A stretch of 64,000 nucleotides of DNA from Tardiphaga robiniae (GTDB lineage Bacteria; Pseudomonadota; Alphaproteobacteria; Rhizobiales; Xanthobacteraceae). This document shows positions 15,984 to 25,240 of the stretch, one piece after another. The first letter of the stretch is position 1; each line of letters opens with the position of its first letter. The translations under genes and the position numbers were made by a program. Under the pieces are notes generated by a model, which made no database searches, had not been told where the DNA came from, and saw only the letters and a list, made by a program, of their open reading frames with translations. The stretch is taken from NCBI RefSeq assembly GCF_013359755.1, contig NZ_JABMCJ010000063.1, positions 45,640-109,639 of the forward strand, written 5' to 3'.

Positions 15984-16697
15984 TCAGACCGCGAGATGAC
16001 GGCGCATTTCTGCCTGATCGTCGAGCGCGGCCCGATCGAGGCTTGCGACGATGCGCCCCTTGTCCATCACGTAGCAGCGCTGCGCCATGGCGCGGATCAT
16101 GTCGAGATTCTGCTCGACCAGGATGATAGTGACGCCGGTGCTGCGGTTGAGTTCGACCATGTTGCGGGCAATGTCCTGAACGATATTCGGCTGAATGCCT
16201 TCGGATGGCTCATCGAGCAAAATGAGGTGGGGATCGGCAATCAGCACACGCCCGATGGCGAGTTGCTGCTGCTGGCCACCGGACATGGTGCCGGCACGCT
16301 GGCTCCAGCGCTCCGCGAGGATCGGAAAGGCTTCCACAATCCGCCGCCGTCCCTCCTCGGGGATATCGCCCTTGATCGCAGCGCCGACGGCGATGTTTTC
16401 GGCCACCGTCAGGCGCGGAAACACGTCGCGCCCCTGTGGCACATAACCCATGCCAAGCCGCGCCCGTTTGTGCGGCGGCAACAGTTCGACGGCCTCGCCG
16501 CGATAGACAATCGAACCGCTCATCGCCGGCACGAGGCCAATCAGGCTTTTCATCAGCGTCGATTTGCCGACGCCGTTGCGGCCGATCACAGCGACGATCT
16601 CGCTCTCCCACACCTCGATTTCGAGGCCCTGCAACACCGGCTTGCCGCCGTAACCGGCGCGCAAGGCCTGCGTCGAGAGAATGACTTCCTTACGCAT
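15984..16697 (-). CDS. ABC transporter ATP-binding protein, UrtE/LivF type
   Basis: A 237-aa nucleotide-binding subunit. Walker A is GRNGVGKST, the signature TMSGGQQQQLAIGRVL and Walker B LILLDEPSEGI. The ATG at 16697 overlaps the end of the preceding ATPase gene by 8 bases; longer frames run back into that gene and are not credible. It forms the second ATPase of the branched-chain/urea-amide importer. Confidence 0.93.
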   Translation of the reverse strand: MRKEVILSTQALRAGYGGKPVLQGLEIEVWESEIVAVIGRNGVGKSTLMKSLIGLVPAMSGSIVYRGEAVELLPPHKRARLGMGYVPQGRDVFPRLTVAENIAVGAAIKGDIPEEGRRRIVEAFPILAERWSQRAGTMSGGQQQQLAIGRVLIADPHLILLDEPSEGIQPNIVQDIARNMVELNRSTGVTIILVEQNLDMIRAMAQRCYVMDKGRIVASLDRAALDDQAEMRRHLAV

Positions 16698-17406
16698 GGG
16701 CCTGCCCCAGATAGATAGCGGCGACGCGTTCGTCGGCGACGATCTCATCGATCGAGCCTTGCGCGAAGACCTGTCCAAGATGCAGCACCGTGACGCGCTG
16801 CGCGACCTGGCGCACGAAGGCCATGTCGTGCTCGATCGCCAACACTGTCATGCCGTCCGCATTCAATCGCTGCACCATCTCGCCCGTCTGATGCGTTTCT
16901 TCCGGCGACATGCCCGCAGTCGGCTCGTCGAGCAGCAACAGTTGCGGCTTCAGGCTGATCGCCATGCCGATTTCGAGCCACTGCTTCTGGCCGTGGCTCA
17001 GATTCCCGGCGGTCTGCATCTGCTCGGCTTCAAGGTTGAGGAACGTCAGCAACCGATCGATCCCGCGCGCGAGCTCAACGCTGCGATGCGTCCGCTGCAG
17101 GGCGATTTCGAGGTTTTGTCGGACGGACAATCCCTTGAATACGCCAGGCACCTGGAATTTGACCGACAGCCCGCGGTGAATGCGCGCGAACGGTTTCAGC
17201 GCAGTGATGTTCTCGCCGGCGAACAGAATATCGCCGCTACCGGGATGGTGTTCGCCTAGGATCAACCTGAACAGCGTACTCTTCCCCGCACCGTTCGGAC
17301 CGATCAGGCAATGGATTTCACCGGCCTCAAGCACGAGATCGACCGAATTGGTGACATGCAAGCCGCCGAAATGTTTATTGAGTCCGCGAAGCTCGAGAAG
17401 CGCCAT
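16690..17406 (-). CDS. ABC transporter ATP-binding protein, UrtD/LivG type
   Basis: A 238-aa subunit with Walker A GPNGAGKST, signature NLSHGQKQWLEIGMAI (SHGQ is typical of UrtD, in place of SGGQ) and Walker B LLLLDEPTAGMS. The ATG at 17406 overlaps the permease stop as TGATG and has GGGAG ahead of it; upstream codons belong to the permease gene read out of frame. The UrtD-like signature supports an amide or urea substrate over amino acids. Confidence 0.93.
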   Translation of the reverse strand: MALLELRGLNKHFGGLHVTNSVDLVLEAGEIHCLIGPNGAGKSTLFRLILGEHHPGSGDILFAGENITALKPFARIHRGLSVKFQVPGVFKGLSVRQNLEIALQRTHRSVELARGIDRLLTFLNLEAEQMQTAGNLSHGQKQWLEIGMAISLKPQLLLLDEPTAGMSPEETHQTGEMVQRLNADGMTVLAIEHDMAFVRQVAQRVTVLHLGQVFAQGSIDEIVADERVAAIYLGQAHA

Positions 17407-18470
17407 CAGACGTCTCCCTTGCTGCGGCGCGCAACGAGCCGGGAAATCAGATTCATGGCACCGAGCACGAGCCCGTTCGGCGCGATCAGCACGGTCAGGA
17501 CCAGCAGCACACCCATGAACACCAGCGCGTATTGGCTGCCGTAAATGGTCAGGGCCTGGAAGGCCGCGAGCACCACCAGCGTGCCGATCACGGTCGACGT
17601 GAGATCGCTGCGGCCGCCGACCGCGACCCAGATCAACGGCAGCGCGGCCGCGGTCATGCCCATGCTCGACGGCGTGATGTACTGTCCCCACGCCGTGTAA
17701 AGCACGCCGGAAATGCCCGCGAGCGCCGCTCCGATCACGAAGGTGATGAGCTGATATTTGCGCACGTCGTAGCCCAGCATCTCCGCGCGCTCCGGATTCT
17801 CGCGGATAGCAACGATGACATTGCCAAACGAGGAGTTCATCAGGATGCGCAGGCCGAGATAGACCAGCAGCAGCAATCCCAGCACGGCGTAATAGAGTCC
17901 GATATCGGCCAACAACACGATGTCGCCACCGGACCATGGGATCGTTAGCGGCGGCATCGCGCTCATGCCATTAAAGCCGTTGAGGCGCGCCGCGCCGATG
18001 CGCCACTCAGGGCCCGCGGTCTGGGCCATAAAGCGCTCCAGCATCAGCGTCACCGCCAGCGTGACAATACCGAGGAAGACGCCGGCGATACGGCCGAAGA
18101 ACATGAAATAGCCGAGCAGCAACGCAAACAGCGCGGCGATCACGACCGCCAGCACCAGCGCGGCCAAGGTGAACCCATAAGCCGAGCCGAAATTGAGCGT
18201 GAGGATGCCGTAGCTATAACCGGCAATGCCAAAAAAAGCGGTCTGCCCGAACGAGAGCGAACCGCCATAGCCCCAGATCACACACAGGCTGAGCGCGATG
18301 AACACCCAGACGAAGAAATACACGGTATTGCCGACCGTATAACCGTCGCTGAACAACGGATAGGCGCAGGCAATCGCGAACACGATGGCGAACGTAATCC
18401 AGAACGCCGGACCACGACCCACAGTCTGCGGGCCTTCGAGGCGGCGGAGGAAACCAGGCAAACCGTTCAC
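17406..18470 (-). CDS. ABC transporter permease, UrtC/LivM type
   Basis: About 354 aa with roughly ten hydrophobic segments. Family marks are CVIWGYGGSLSFGQTAFFGI near the start and the conserved loop IVAIRENPERAEMLGYDVRK in the second half. I choose the GTG at 18470: it lies 14 bases after the upstream permease stop with AAGGATCC ahead of it, while the longer frame overlaps the other permease by 55 bases. It forms half of the membrane channel of the importer. Confidence 0.9.
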   Translation of the reverse strand: MNGLPGFLRRLEGPQTVGRGPAFWITFAIVFAIACAYPLFSDGYTVGNTVYFFVWVFIALSLCVIWGYGGSLSFGQTAFFGIAGYSYGILTLNFGSAYGFTLAALVLAVVIAALFALLLGYFMFFGRIAGVFLGIVTLAVTLMLERFMAQTAGPEWRIGAARLNGFNGMSAMPPLTIPWSGGDIVLLADIGLYYAVLGLLLLVYLGLRILMNSSFGNVIVAIRENPERAEMLGYDVRKYQLITFVIGAALAGISGVLYTAWGQYITPSSMGMTAAALPLIWVAVGGRSDLTSTVIGTLVVLAAFQALTIYGSQYALVFMGVLLVLTVLIAPNGLVLGAMNLISRLVARRSKGDV

Positions 18471-18483
18471 AGCTGCGGATCCT

Positions 18484-19356
18484 TCAGGTTCGTTCGCGCA
18501 GCAGGAAGCCGGAGATGCCTTTCGGCAGGACCCGGACAACGATGATCACGGCGACCAGCAAACCGATCTGGCCAAACAATTGTCCCTGCCAGGAGGTCAT
18601 CACCGACTTCACCACCGCGAGGATCGCGCCGGCCGGCGCGGTACCGAGGAATACGTCGGCCCCACCAATCACCACGGTGACGAAGGCCTCCATGATGAAG
18701 GTGGCGCCCATCGTCGGCACCAGCGTCATGGTGGGCGCGTACAGGCCACCTGCAAGACCGGCGAGCCCGGCACCGCAGGCAAAGGTGAGACTGTAGATCA
18801 GGCGGGTATCGACACCGAGAGCCGCGGCCATGTGCGGCACCTGGATGGTGGCGCGGGCAAGCACGCCGAAGCGCGTCCAGTTGAACAGCATATAGAGGCC
18901 GCCGAGTACGCCGAGCGCGGAGGCAAACAGCACGAGGCGATAGATGGAATAAGAATACTCGCCAACCTGAAAGCTGCCGAACGGCGTTCCGACGCCGGCC
19001 ATGGACGAGCCCACCAAGATCAGCGTCCCCTGGGTCGCAATGAGGCTCAGGCCCCAGGTTGCCACGATGGTGTCGAGCGGCCGGTCATAGAGATGGCGGA
19101 TCACCACGAGTTCGACTAGCGCGCCGACCAACGCGGCGACGATGGCCCCGGCCAAGATCGCCAGCGGCAGCGGCAGGCCGAGATGGACGGTGGAAGCCGT
19201 CACATAGGCGCCGCACATGATGAACTCGCCATGGGCGAGATTGATCACGCCCATCATGCCGAAGATCACCGCGAGTCCGCATGCCGACAGCACGAGAAAA
19301 GCGAATGCATCGCCGAACTGATAGAGCGCCGAGAATATATGCGTTGCGATGTCCAT
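18484..19356 (-). CDS. ABC transporter permease, UrtB/LivH type
   Basis: About 290 aa, mostly hydrophobic. It shows the LivH signature FGMMGVINLAHGEFIMCGAY and the late motif FVTVVIGGADVFLGTAPAGA. I chose the ATG at 19356; a TTG 21 bases upstream is also in frame. It follows the binding-protein gene and pairs with the UrtC-like permease. Confidence 0.92.
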   Translation of the reverse strand: MDIATHIFSALYQFGDAFAFLVLSACGLAVIFGMMGVINLAHGEFIMCGAYVTASTVHLGLPLPLAILAGAIVAALVGALVELVVIRHLYDRPLDTIVATWGLSLIATQGTLILVGSSMAGVGTPFGSFQVGEYSYSIYRLVLFASALGVLGGLYMLFNWTRFGVLARATIQVPHMAAALGVDTRLIYSLTFACGAGLAGLAGGLYAPTMTLVPTMGATFIMEAFVTVVIGGADVFLGTAPAGAILAVVKSVMTSWQGQLFGQIGLLVAVIIVVRVLPKGISGFLLRERT

Positions 19357-19463
19357 GAACCAACCGGGATGATGCAAATTCGAAATGCGAGGGAAACTTC
19401 AGCTCTTCGAGAACACTGTCCCGGCAGGCAGACGTACCTGCCGGGACGGCGCCGACGCCGATG

Positions 19464-20702
19464 TCAGGGTTTCGGCGGCGGGTTCGAGGGCGTGTACTGC
19501 GCCATAGGATCCTTCTTGGTCAGATCGCAACCGGCATCGCCCAGCCAGTACGGCTTGATGCCCTCCCACACTTTCGGAAACGAGATCGAATGATCGGCCC
19601 CGACCTTGGCGAGATAAATGGTGTGCGACATATGCTGGCTCTTCGGGTCGATACAGACCTTGCCCTCCGGCGCATCCATGCAGACATCACCGACCGCGAT
19701 TACCTTGCGGATATCTTCCCGCTTGGTCGACTTCGCCCGTTCGACCATCTGCTTATAGAGATAGACTGCGAGATAGGAATTCTCGGCTTCCTGGTTCACA
19801 TAGGGCTCGTTAGGGAACTTGGCCTTGAACTTGGTGTAGAATGCCTTGCTGGCCGGGGTATCGATTTCCTCGATGTAGTTGGTCGTGACGTACATGTCCT
19901 TCAGGCTTGGCGGCTTGAAGCGTTTGTGTTCGTAGCCCTGCCCGACGTTGACCGACGAGGCCATCGGCAGATTGACGTTGGCGGATGCCGCCTGCTCGTA
20001 ATAGGAAGCCTGCGCAGTGCCAACCAGCAGCGTCACCACAAAATCAGGCTTTGCTTTCTGGATATTCTGGATGCTCTGTGAGAACTGGGACACGCCGAGC
20101 GGGATGAACTCCTCACCGGCCATCTTGCCGCCGTTCTCCTTGACGATGTTGCGCACCCACTCCGCCGATATCTGGCCGAAATTGTAATCCGCGGCGAGCG
20201 TGTAGACGTTCTTGCCGTACTTCTCCATCATGTAGGGAATGAGCGTGGAGAACTGCTGTTCCGGCACCGCACCGGTGACAATCATATGGCCGTCGCAAAC
20301 GCCGCCTTCGTACTGATTGTTGTAGAATGCGAAGCCGTTGAACTGATCGACGATCGGGCGATAGGCCTCGCGCGAAGCGGACGAGAAGCCAGCGAATACT
20401 ACGTCGACCTTGTCGCGCTGGAGCACACGCCGCATGAATTCCTGATAGCGTGTGTTGTCGGACTGGGTGTCGTAGGCGACCAGCTCAAGCGGCCGGCCGT
20501 CGATACCACCGGCCTTATTGATCTCTTCGGCCGCAAGTTGGATCGCATGCACTTTTCCGATGGTAGCCACCGCGAAATCGCCGGACTGGTCCTCCAGCAC
20601 CCCGAGCTTGATCGGGGTTTGCGCAAACGCCGCACCTGTCGCGAGAACAAGCGTCCCCGTGAGGGCTACGGCGCGCAGCCCCCGCAACACATTCTTGGTC
20701 AT
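19464..20702 (-). CDS. ABC substrate-binding protein for amides/urea (UrtA/FmdD type)
   Basis: A 412-aa periplasmic protein with a clear signal peptide (about 27 residues, ending AAFAQ). Type-1 binding fold: PIKLGVLEDQSGDFAVATIG, LAAEEINKAGGIDGRPLELV, FYNNQYEGGVCDGHMIVTG. The last pattern is typical of the short-amide/urea group, which includes the sensor AmiC. The C-terminal part has paired Cys (DVCMDAPEGKVCID). GGAGACACCAAC precedes the ATG. It starts 12 bases after the amiR-like gene and opens the structural part of the operon. Confidence 0.92.
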   Translation of the reverse strand: MTKNVLRGLRAVALTGTLVLATGAAFAQTPIKLGVLEDQSGDFAVATIGKVHAIQLAAEEINKAGGIDGRPLELVAYDTQSDNTRYQEFMRRVLQRDKVDVVFAGFSSASREAYRPIVDQFNGFAFYNNQYEGGVCDGHMIVTGAVPEQQFSTLIPYMMEKYGKNVYTLAADYNFGQISAEWVRNIVKENGGKMAGEEFIPLGVSQFSQSIQNIQKAKPDFVVTLLVGTAQASYYEQAASANVNLPMASSVNVGQGYEHKRFKPPSLKDMYVTTNYIEEIDTPASKAFYTKFKAKFPNEPYVNQEAENSYLAVYLYKQMVERAKSTKREDIRKVIAVGDVCMDAPEGKVCIDPKSQHMSHTIYLAKVGADHSISFPKVWEGIKPYWLGDAGCDLTKKDPMAQYTPSNPPPKP

Positions 20703-20713
20703 GTTGGTGTCTC

Positions 20714-21379
20714 CTACATCGCTTGCTTGTTGCCGCCTCGCAGCGTGATGCTGGTCGCGCGGCCGGGAATGTCGGGCGCACTTGCCCGCCTGCTCAGAAA
20801 TTCCTCGCAGTAGAGTTCCAAGTTCTGCCGCGCGCGCATGCTCTCGCGGCGAAGCTGGGAATAGGCGCTCTCTTCATCGAGACCGTCTTGCTGCATCAAG
20901 AAGATCACCGCGCGGATCACCGCGCGACGACTACGACGGCGTTCTTCGAGATCCTGAAGGCGGGCATGCATATCGCTACGCAACATGAACTGGTTCACGC
21001 CCATGAACAGTGAGGTGTAGACGGCGCCGCCATGGACCGGCTTACGCAAGAAGGAAGTCGCGCCGAGATTGACCAACGCCTTCAGACGGCTCGGCGCCTC
21101 GACGCCGACCAGACCGATCACCGGCACCGGCGGCAGGCGTGAGATGGGATTGACCTCAATCGCCACCGCGCCTTCGAGATCGCCGTCAATGAACAGGATA
21201 TCGCGCTCGGACTGCAGGTTGCCGACATCGATCTGCGCGCGGCCGTCGATGATCTCGGGATATTCGGTCGTCACACCAAGTTTGGCGAGGGTGGACTCGA
21301 GTGAGCCCTCTTTTCCACCGCGTCCGATGACGACAAGAGCGCGACCGCCTTTGAAATTCTGCAGCAACCGGGATGTCAT
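20714..21379 (-). CDS. amiR: AmiR-type ANTAR antitermination protein
   Basis: A 221-aa protein with a degenerate receiver domain (RALVVIGRGGKEGSLES, LFIDGDLEGA; no clear phospho-acceptor Asp cluster), a coiled segment (ARLQDLEERRRSRRA) and a C-terminal ANTAR three-helix domain (AVIRAVIFLMQQDGLDEESA, YSQLRRESMRARQNLELYCE). AmiR binds leader RNA hairpins and prevents terminator formation; it is held inactive by AmiC and not by phosphorylation. The start overlaps the amiC stop as ATGA, the coupling known for this pair. Its probable target is the leader at 22559-22678. Confidence 0.92.
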   Translation of the reverse strand: MTSRLLQNFKGGRALVVIGRGGKEGSLESTLAKLGVTTEYPEIIDGRAQIDVGNLQSERDILFIDGDLEGAVAIEVNPISRLPPVPVIGLVGVEAPSRLKALVNLGATSFLRKPVHGGAVYTSLFMGVNQFMLRSDMHARLQDLEERRRSRRAVIRAVIFLMQQDGLDEESAYSQLRRESMRARQNLELYCEEFLSRRASAPDIPGRATSITLRGGNKQAM

Positions 21380-22536
21380 GATTGCACCACTCTGAGCACG
21401 GGAGAGCGCATTGCACTCGCAAAGCGCGGCGACGACTGAACGAGATAGGGATCTGGCGCGATTGGGCTGCGTGCCTCCAGCAGCACTTCGAACTGCCCAT
21501 TGAGGGTGGAACGGGCGATCCGCGGTGTCAGCCAGGCGTGATAGGTTTGCGGATCAATGCGCACCTCGCCCTGCGGCGCCAGCAAGCTCTGGCTGGCGAC
21601 CGCGGCGCGCACGGCGCGTGCATCATCGGTACCCGCCTGCTCCAATGCTGCGGCCAGAAGCTTGACGGCGATGTAGGACGCTTCTGCGTCGGCGGACGAT
21701 ACTGGTCCGCCGGGGAAGGCCTTGGCATAGGCGGCGATGAATGCCGCATTCGCCGGAGATTCCAACGAGGAGAAATAGACGCTGGAGCTCAAGTGCCCGT
21801 CGATAGCCTTGTCGCCAATCTCCGCAAGCTCCGGCTCTGACAGCGTGCAGCTGGCCACCGGAATTTCATTGACCTGATCGATACCACGCGCGCGGCAGGC
21901 CGCGCGGAAAGCGCGGAAGAAGGCATAGGCGCTCGTACCGATCAGATTGTTGAAGACGAAATCTGGACGCTGCTCAAGGATCGCCGATATCACCTGGTCG
22001 AATTCGGTATCGCCCACGGACAGGTAGCGCTCTGCGACCACGGCGCCTCCCCGCGCGGTCAGCGCCTCACGGAAGATGCGGTTGTTCTCCCAGGCCCAGA
22101 TGTAGTTGGAGCCGACACAGAATGCGCGAGTACCAACCCGCGAGGCGAGATACTCGACCAGTGGCAGCACGTGCTGGTTGGGCGATGCTCCGGTGTAGAT
22201 CACATTGTCCGAACTCTCGAACCCTTCATAATGCGACGGATACCAGAGCAACCCGTCAAACTTCTCGAAGCAGGGAATGACCTCCTTGCGACTCGAAGAC
22301 GTATAGCAGCCCAAAACTTGGCGGATGCCGGCGCCAAGCAGCTCGAGGCTAAGCGCGCGGTAACGTTCAAGATCGCCCGACGGGTTCACCACGACGGGCT
22401 CCAACGTCACCGCACCGTCTGCCTCGGCATTCTCCTGGAACGCCAGCAACGCGCCGTTCAGCATCGAGCGTGCGACGACGCTGTAGGACCCTGTCGTCGA
22501 GAACATTATGCCGATGCGATAGTGCTTCCGCGCCAT
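21376..22536 (-). CDS. amiC: AmiC-like amide sensor, negative regulator of AmiR
   Basis: A 386-aa protein of the type-1 binding fold without a signal peptide, so cytosolic. It matches AmiC in RIGIMFSTTGSYSVVARSML, VLGCYTSSSRKEVIPCFEKF, LLWYPSHYEGFE and YTGASPNQHVLPLVEYL. AmiC holds AmiR until a short amide binds. The ATG at 22536 is preferred because the longer frame runs into the leader terminator. First gene after the leader, so sensor and antiterminator are expressed under their own control. Confidence 0.92.
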   Translation of the reverse strand: MARKHYRIGIMFSTTGSYSVVARSMLNGALLAFQENAEADGAVTLEPVVVNPSGDLERYRALSLELLGAGIRQVLGCYTSSSRKEVIPCFEKFDGLLWYPSHYEGFESSDNVIYTGASPNQHVLPLVEYLASRVGTRAFCVGSNYIWAWENNRIFREALTARGGAVVAERYLSVGDTEFDQVISAILEQRPDFVFNNLIGTSAYAFFRAFRAACRARGIDQVNEIPVASCTLSEPELAEIGDKAIDGHLSSSVYFSSLESPANAAFIAAYAKAFPGGPVSSADAEASYIAVKLLAAALEQAGTDDARAVRAAVASQSLLAPQGEVRIDPQTYHAWLTPRIARSTLNGQFEVLLEARSPIAPDPYLVQSSPRFASAMRSPVLRVVQS

Positions 22537-22558
22537 TAGCCGATCCAAAACAAAAAAA

Positions 22559-22587
22559 GCGCCCGCCGGCTGTGAAGCCGTGGGCGC
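22559..22587 (-). terminator. leader terminator in front of amiC
   Basis: On the minus strand GCGCCC and GGGCGC close a GC-rich hairpin with inner CGGCT/AGCCG arms and a TCAC loop, followed at once by seven T (22552-22558). It stands 15 bases before the amiC start, so it would end transcription before the operon. This is the expected target of AmiR antitermination. Confidence 0.8.
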
Positions 22588-22649
22588 CCTCGCCACCAAC
22601 TGGACACGCTTGAATTTGAAGCGCGGTGTTGGAAATGGTTTGAACTTGT

Positions 22650-22678
22650 AGCGTTATCGGGCAGCTCTGCCCAACGCT
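22650..22678 (-). ncRNA. ANTAR-like antiterminator hairpin in the operon leader
   Basis: On the minus strand AGCGTT and AACGCT form the outer stem and GGGC/GCCC the inner stem around the hexaloop AGAGCT. The loop has A at position 1 and G at position 4, the pattern known for ANTAR-bound RNA. A second, weaker upstream hairpin (GCTT, seven-base loop, AAGC, about 22676-22690) could be the partner, but its loop is not a hexamer. A TTGACA at 22710-22715 may be the -35 box; no good -10 was found. Confidence 0.55.
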
Positions 22679-22715
22679 TGCAGTTTAAGCTCCCTTAGAA
22701 CGACCATACTGTCAA

Positions 22716-23211
22716 GCACGTTGTTACGGCGAGAGTTGCTTCAATTCATCCCTCGTTGCAGCAAAACTATGCAGGGCGCCGGGAAATTACACTGGTTGCA
22801 CGAGCGCCAATGACAGTCATTGCGTCAGGATCCATTCAGACGGCAATGCGGAGCATCACCTACCATCCACAGCTATCGAATTAAATCGCAGGTCATACCC
22901 AACAGATGTATTATGAACCGGCAAACAAAAAGTATCGACCTTCGAAGACGAGTTGAATGAAAACGCCAGCAATTTGACGACCACCAACGAGGAGACCGCT
23001 TGGACCATACACTGCGACATTGCGTGGCTCTTCGTCGATTCTGTATTTAGTCCTATTAGATGAGCGGCATCTGCGAGAGGAGCTCGCTGAGCGCGACCAT
23101 GGAGCCGCAGGTCAATCAACTTTCGACGCACTCGCGGTAATGCTCAAACACACTTGTAACGCCGCGGGATGAGATCCAGCCATTCAAGCACCAGTTCCCG
23201 CCCTGTCGCCA
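22716..23211. other. intergenic region upstream of the amide operon, no gene seen
   Basis: About 500 bases, lower in GC than the neighbours, with only short frames lacking ribosome sites. It probably holds upstream promoter elements of the amide operon. I see no further gene or strong repeat. Confidence 0.4.
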
Positions 23212-23448
23212 TCACAGCAGCTCACGTTTCAACAGTCCACCCAGCCAGTCCGCAAAGACCTGAAACCTTCGAGAGAGATGCTGACGGTGTGGATAGAGCA
23301 GTGCCATCGGCATCGGCGCAGCTCGATGATGGGGCATCACCTCGACGAGTTCGCCCGCGTCGAGGTGGCGCTTTACATCGTAGGCCGGGATCTGGATGAG
23401 GCCGAAGCTGGCAAGGCAGCAGGCGATATAAACTTCGGCACTGAAGAC
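23212..23448 (-). pseudogene. LysR-family regulator, C-terminal remnant
   Basis: The last 78 codons of a LysR effector domain are readable: AEVYIACCLASFGLIQIPAY, DVKRHLDAGELVEVMPHH, then LLYPHRQHLSRRFQVFADWL. An in-frame TAG stands just upstream and no DNA-binding domain is present, so the gene is truncated. It lies directly downstream of the DMT permease gene on the same strand. Confidence 0.75.
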
Positions 23449-23504
23449 CTACCCGGGTTTCCAAATTCAAGGTTGGCTTCATTCTACGCAGCAATATCCG
23501 GTAG

Positions 23505-24434
23505 CTACGAAATCGCCTTTCTCTCTCGCCCCAGGCGTCCCAACAGGATCAATCCGGCGAAAATCGCCGCGATCCCGACGACGTGATACCAGGCGAGATG
23601 TTCGCCCAGCCACCAGATCGAAAACACTGCCGTACACAGCGGGCTGAGATACAGAAATCCTGCAGCACGCGTCGGTCCGTTGGTGGCTACGCCGTAGATA
23701 TAGAACACGTTACCAAGCATGGTAGGACCCAATCCGGTATAGGCGATCGCGCCTAGGGCTATGGCCATGTCAGCGTCGGTCCAGGCGAACCATGGACCGC
23801 CGCTGGCAACCCATGTGACATAGACCGGCAACGATACGACCAGGAGACCTGCCCAGGCAGTCACCACCGTGAGCGGCAAGGTTTCGATTACGCGCGACCA
23901 TTCGCGCACACGGATCGAGAACCACGCAAAGAAGATCGCTGCGAGAAGCGACCAGAGATTTCCAAGATTCAGTTGCAGCCCGGTCAGTCGCAGCAGATCG
24001 CCCTTGCTGATGATCAGGAGCGTGCCGACAAAAGCCAGAGCGAGCCCACCTTGGCCCATTCGGGCGATCTGCCCCTGCCCCATGATCCAGCCGATCAACA
24101 CGACCCATACCGGCGTCGTGGCATTGATGAAGCCCACTTCGATGGCTGGGCTTTGATAGGCTCCGCCGATCAGAAGAAACGAAAACAGGCCGACGCCGAC
24201 AACGCCACCGATCGTCAATTCGCCCAGCCGCGGCCGGATCTCAGGCCAGGCGCGCCGCAGGGACGGCCACGCAATGACCGTGAGAATGACGAGAGCGGGC
24301 AGCCAGCGCCAGAACACCAGCGCCGGCAAAGGCGCCGCGTCACGCGCGGCCCGCGCGACCACATGGTTGCTGCCCCAGAGTGCCGCAGTCACTATCAGCG
24401 CAAGCGTACCGAGTGATCGCGAGCCGCCGTTCAT
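23505..24434 (-). CDS. EamA/DMT-superfamily permease
   Basis: About 309 aa with ten hydrophobic segments in two EamA repeats (ALWGSNHVVARAARDAAPLP in the first; GATVAGWLF-type positions replaced by GPTRAAGFLYLSPLCTAVFS in the second). Such proteins export or import small metabolites. The ATG at 24434 overlaps the ABC permease stop as ATGA, so this is the last gene of the hyu operon; a longer frame would overlap that gene by 52 bases. Substrate unknown, perhaps efflux of a hydrolysis product. Confidence 0.88.
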   Translation of the reverse strand: MNGGSRSLGTLALIVTAALWGSNHVVARAARDAAPLPALVFWRWLPALVILTVIAWPSLRRAWPEIRPRLGELTIGGVVGVGLFSFLLIGGAYQSPAIEVGFINATTPVWVVLIGWIMGQGQIARMGQGGLALAFVGTLLIISKGDLLRLTGLQLNLGNLWSLLAAIFFAWFSIRVREWSRVIETLPLTVVTAWAGLLVVSLPVYVTWVASGGPWFAWTDADMAIALGAIAYTGLGPTMLGNVFYIYGVATNGPTRAAGFLYLSPLCTAVFSIWWLGEHLAWYHVVGIAAIFAGLILLGRLGRERKAIS

Positions 24435-25240
24435 GCCCGATCGGCGGATGACTGATGACGCCCGCGTTGCGAGACGTGCCATGGCAGGGATAGCCGCTCA
24501 GTATAGTCGACGAGAAAGAAGAGGATTGTTCCGACCACGCCCAACAACAGCAACGACACGAACACACGCACCGTATCGAACTGCCCTTGTGCAACAAGTA
24601 TCTGAAAACCGATCCCCCGGCTGCCGGCCACGAACTCTCCGACGATGGCGCCCACCAGCGCGAACGAGATCGCCACTTTCATGCCCGCGAACAGACTCGG
24701 CAAAGCGCAGGGAAAGCGGATTTTTATCAATACGGCCCAAGGCGATGCCTTTGATACCTTGGCCAGCGCCAGCATGTCGGGATCCACCGACCGCAGGCCT
24801 AGAACCATATCGATGACGATCGGAAAGATCGCCAGCATTAACGCAATCGCCACCTTGGGCTCAGGACCGGTGCCCATCCAGATAACGAACAGCGGCGCCA
24901 GCGCCACTTTCGGGATCGAGTTGAGCGCCACGAGCAGCGTATAAATAGTCCGCTCGAGGAATTTCGAATAGACAATCCCAACCGCCAGCGCGACGCCGAT
25001 GACGACCGCCAGTACAAAGCCGAGGCATGTCATCCAGAGCGTAAAGCCGAGATGACGCAGGAACAACCCAGGCGTCTCCAGAAACGCGGCAAAGATCGCC
25101 GACGGCGCCGGCAGGATCAGCGGCGACGGCTGGAAGACGTAAACCCCGATCTCCCACAGAACAAGAGCTGCGGCCAGCACGACGACGACATCGCGTGTTT
25201 CGTTATCGCCCAGAAACAGACGCCTTGCGAAACGCATCAT
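24431..25240 (-). CDS. ABC transporter permease, taurine/nitrate (SsuC/TauC) type
   Basis: A 269-aa permease with about six hydrophobic segments. The EAA-loop region reads RFPCALPSLFAGMKVAISFA then LVGAIVGEFVAGSRGIGFQI, typical of the sulfonate/nitrate/pyrimidine importer class. It overlaps the ATPase gene by 4 bases upstream and the DMT gene by 4 bases downstream. Confidence 0.93.
   Translation of the reverse strand: MMRFARRLFLGDNETRDVVVVLAAALVLWEIGVYVFQPSPLILPAPSAIFAAFLETPGLFLRHLGFTLWMTCLGFVLAVVIGVALAVGIVYSKFLERTIYTLLVALNSIPKVALAPLFVIWMGTGPEPKVAIALMLAIFPIVIDMVLGLRSVDPDMLALAKVSKASPWAVLIKIRFPCALPSLFAGMKVAISFALVGAIVGEFVAGSRGIGFQILVAQGQFDTVRVFVSLLLLGVVGTILFFLVDYTERLSLPWHVSQRGRHQSSADRA

Noticed and set aside
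15234..16718. Plus-strand 494-codon frame
   Set aside because: Mirror of the formamidase and ATPase genes; composition (Asp, Arg and His-rich) is typical of an antisense reading in high-GC DNA.
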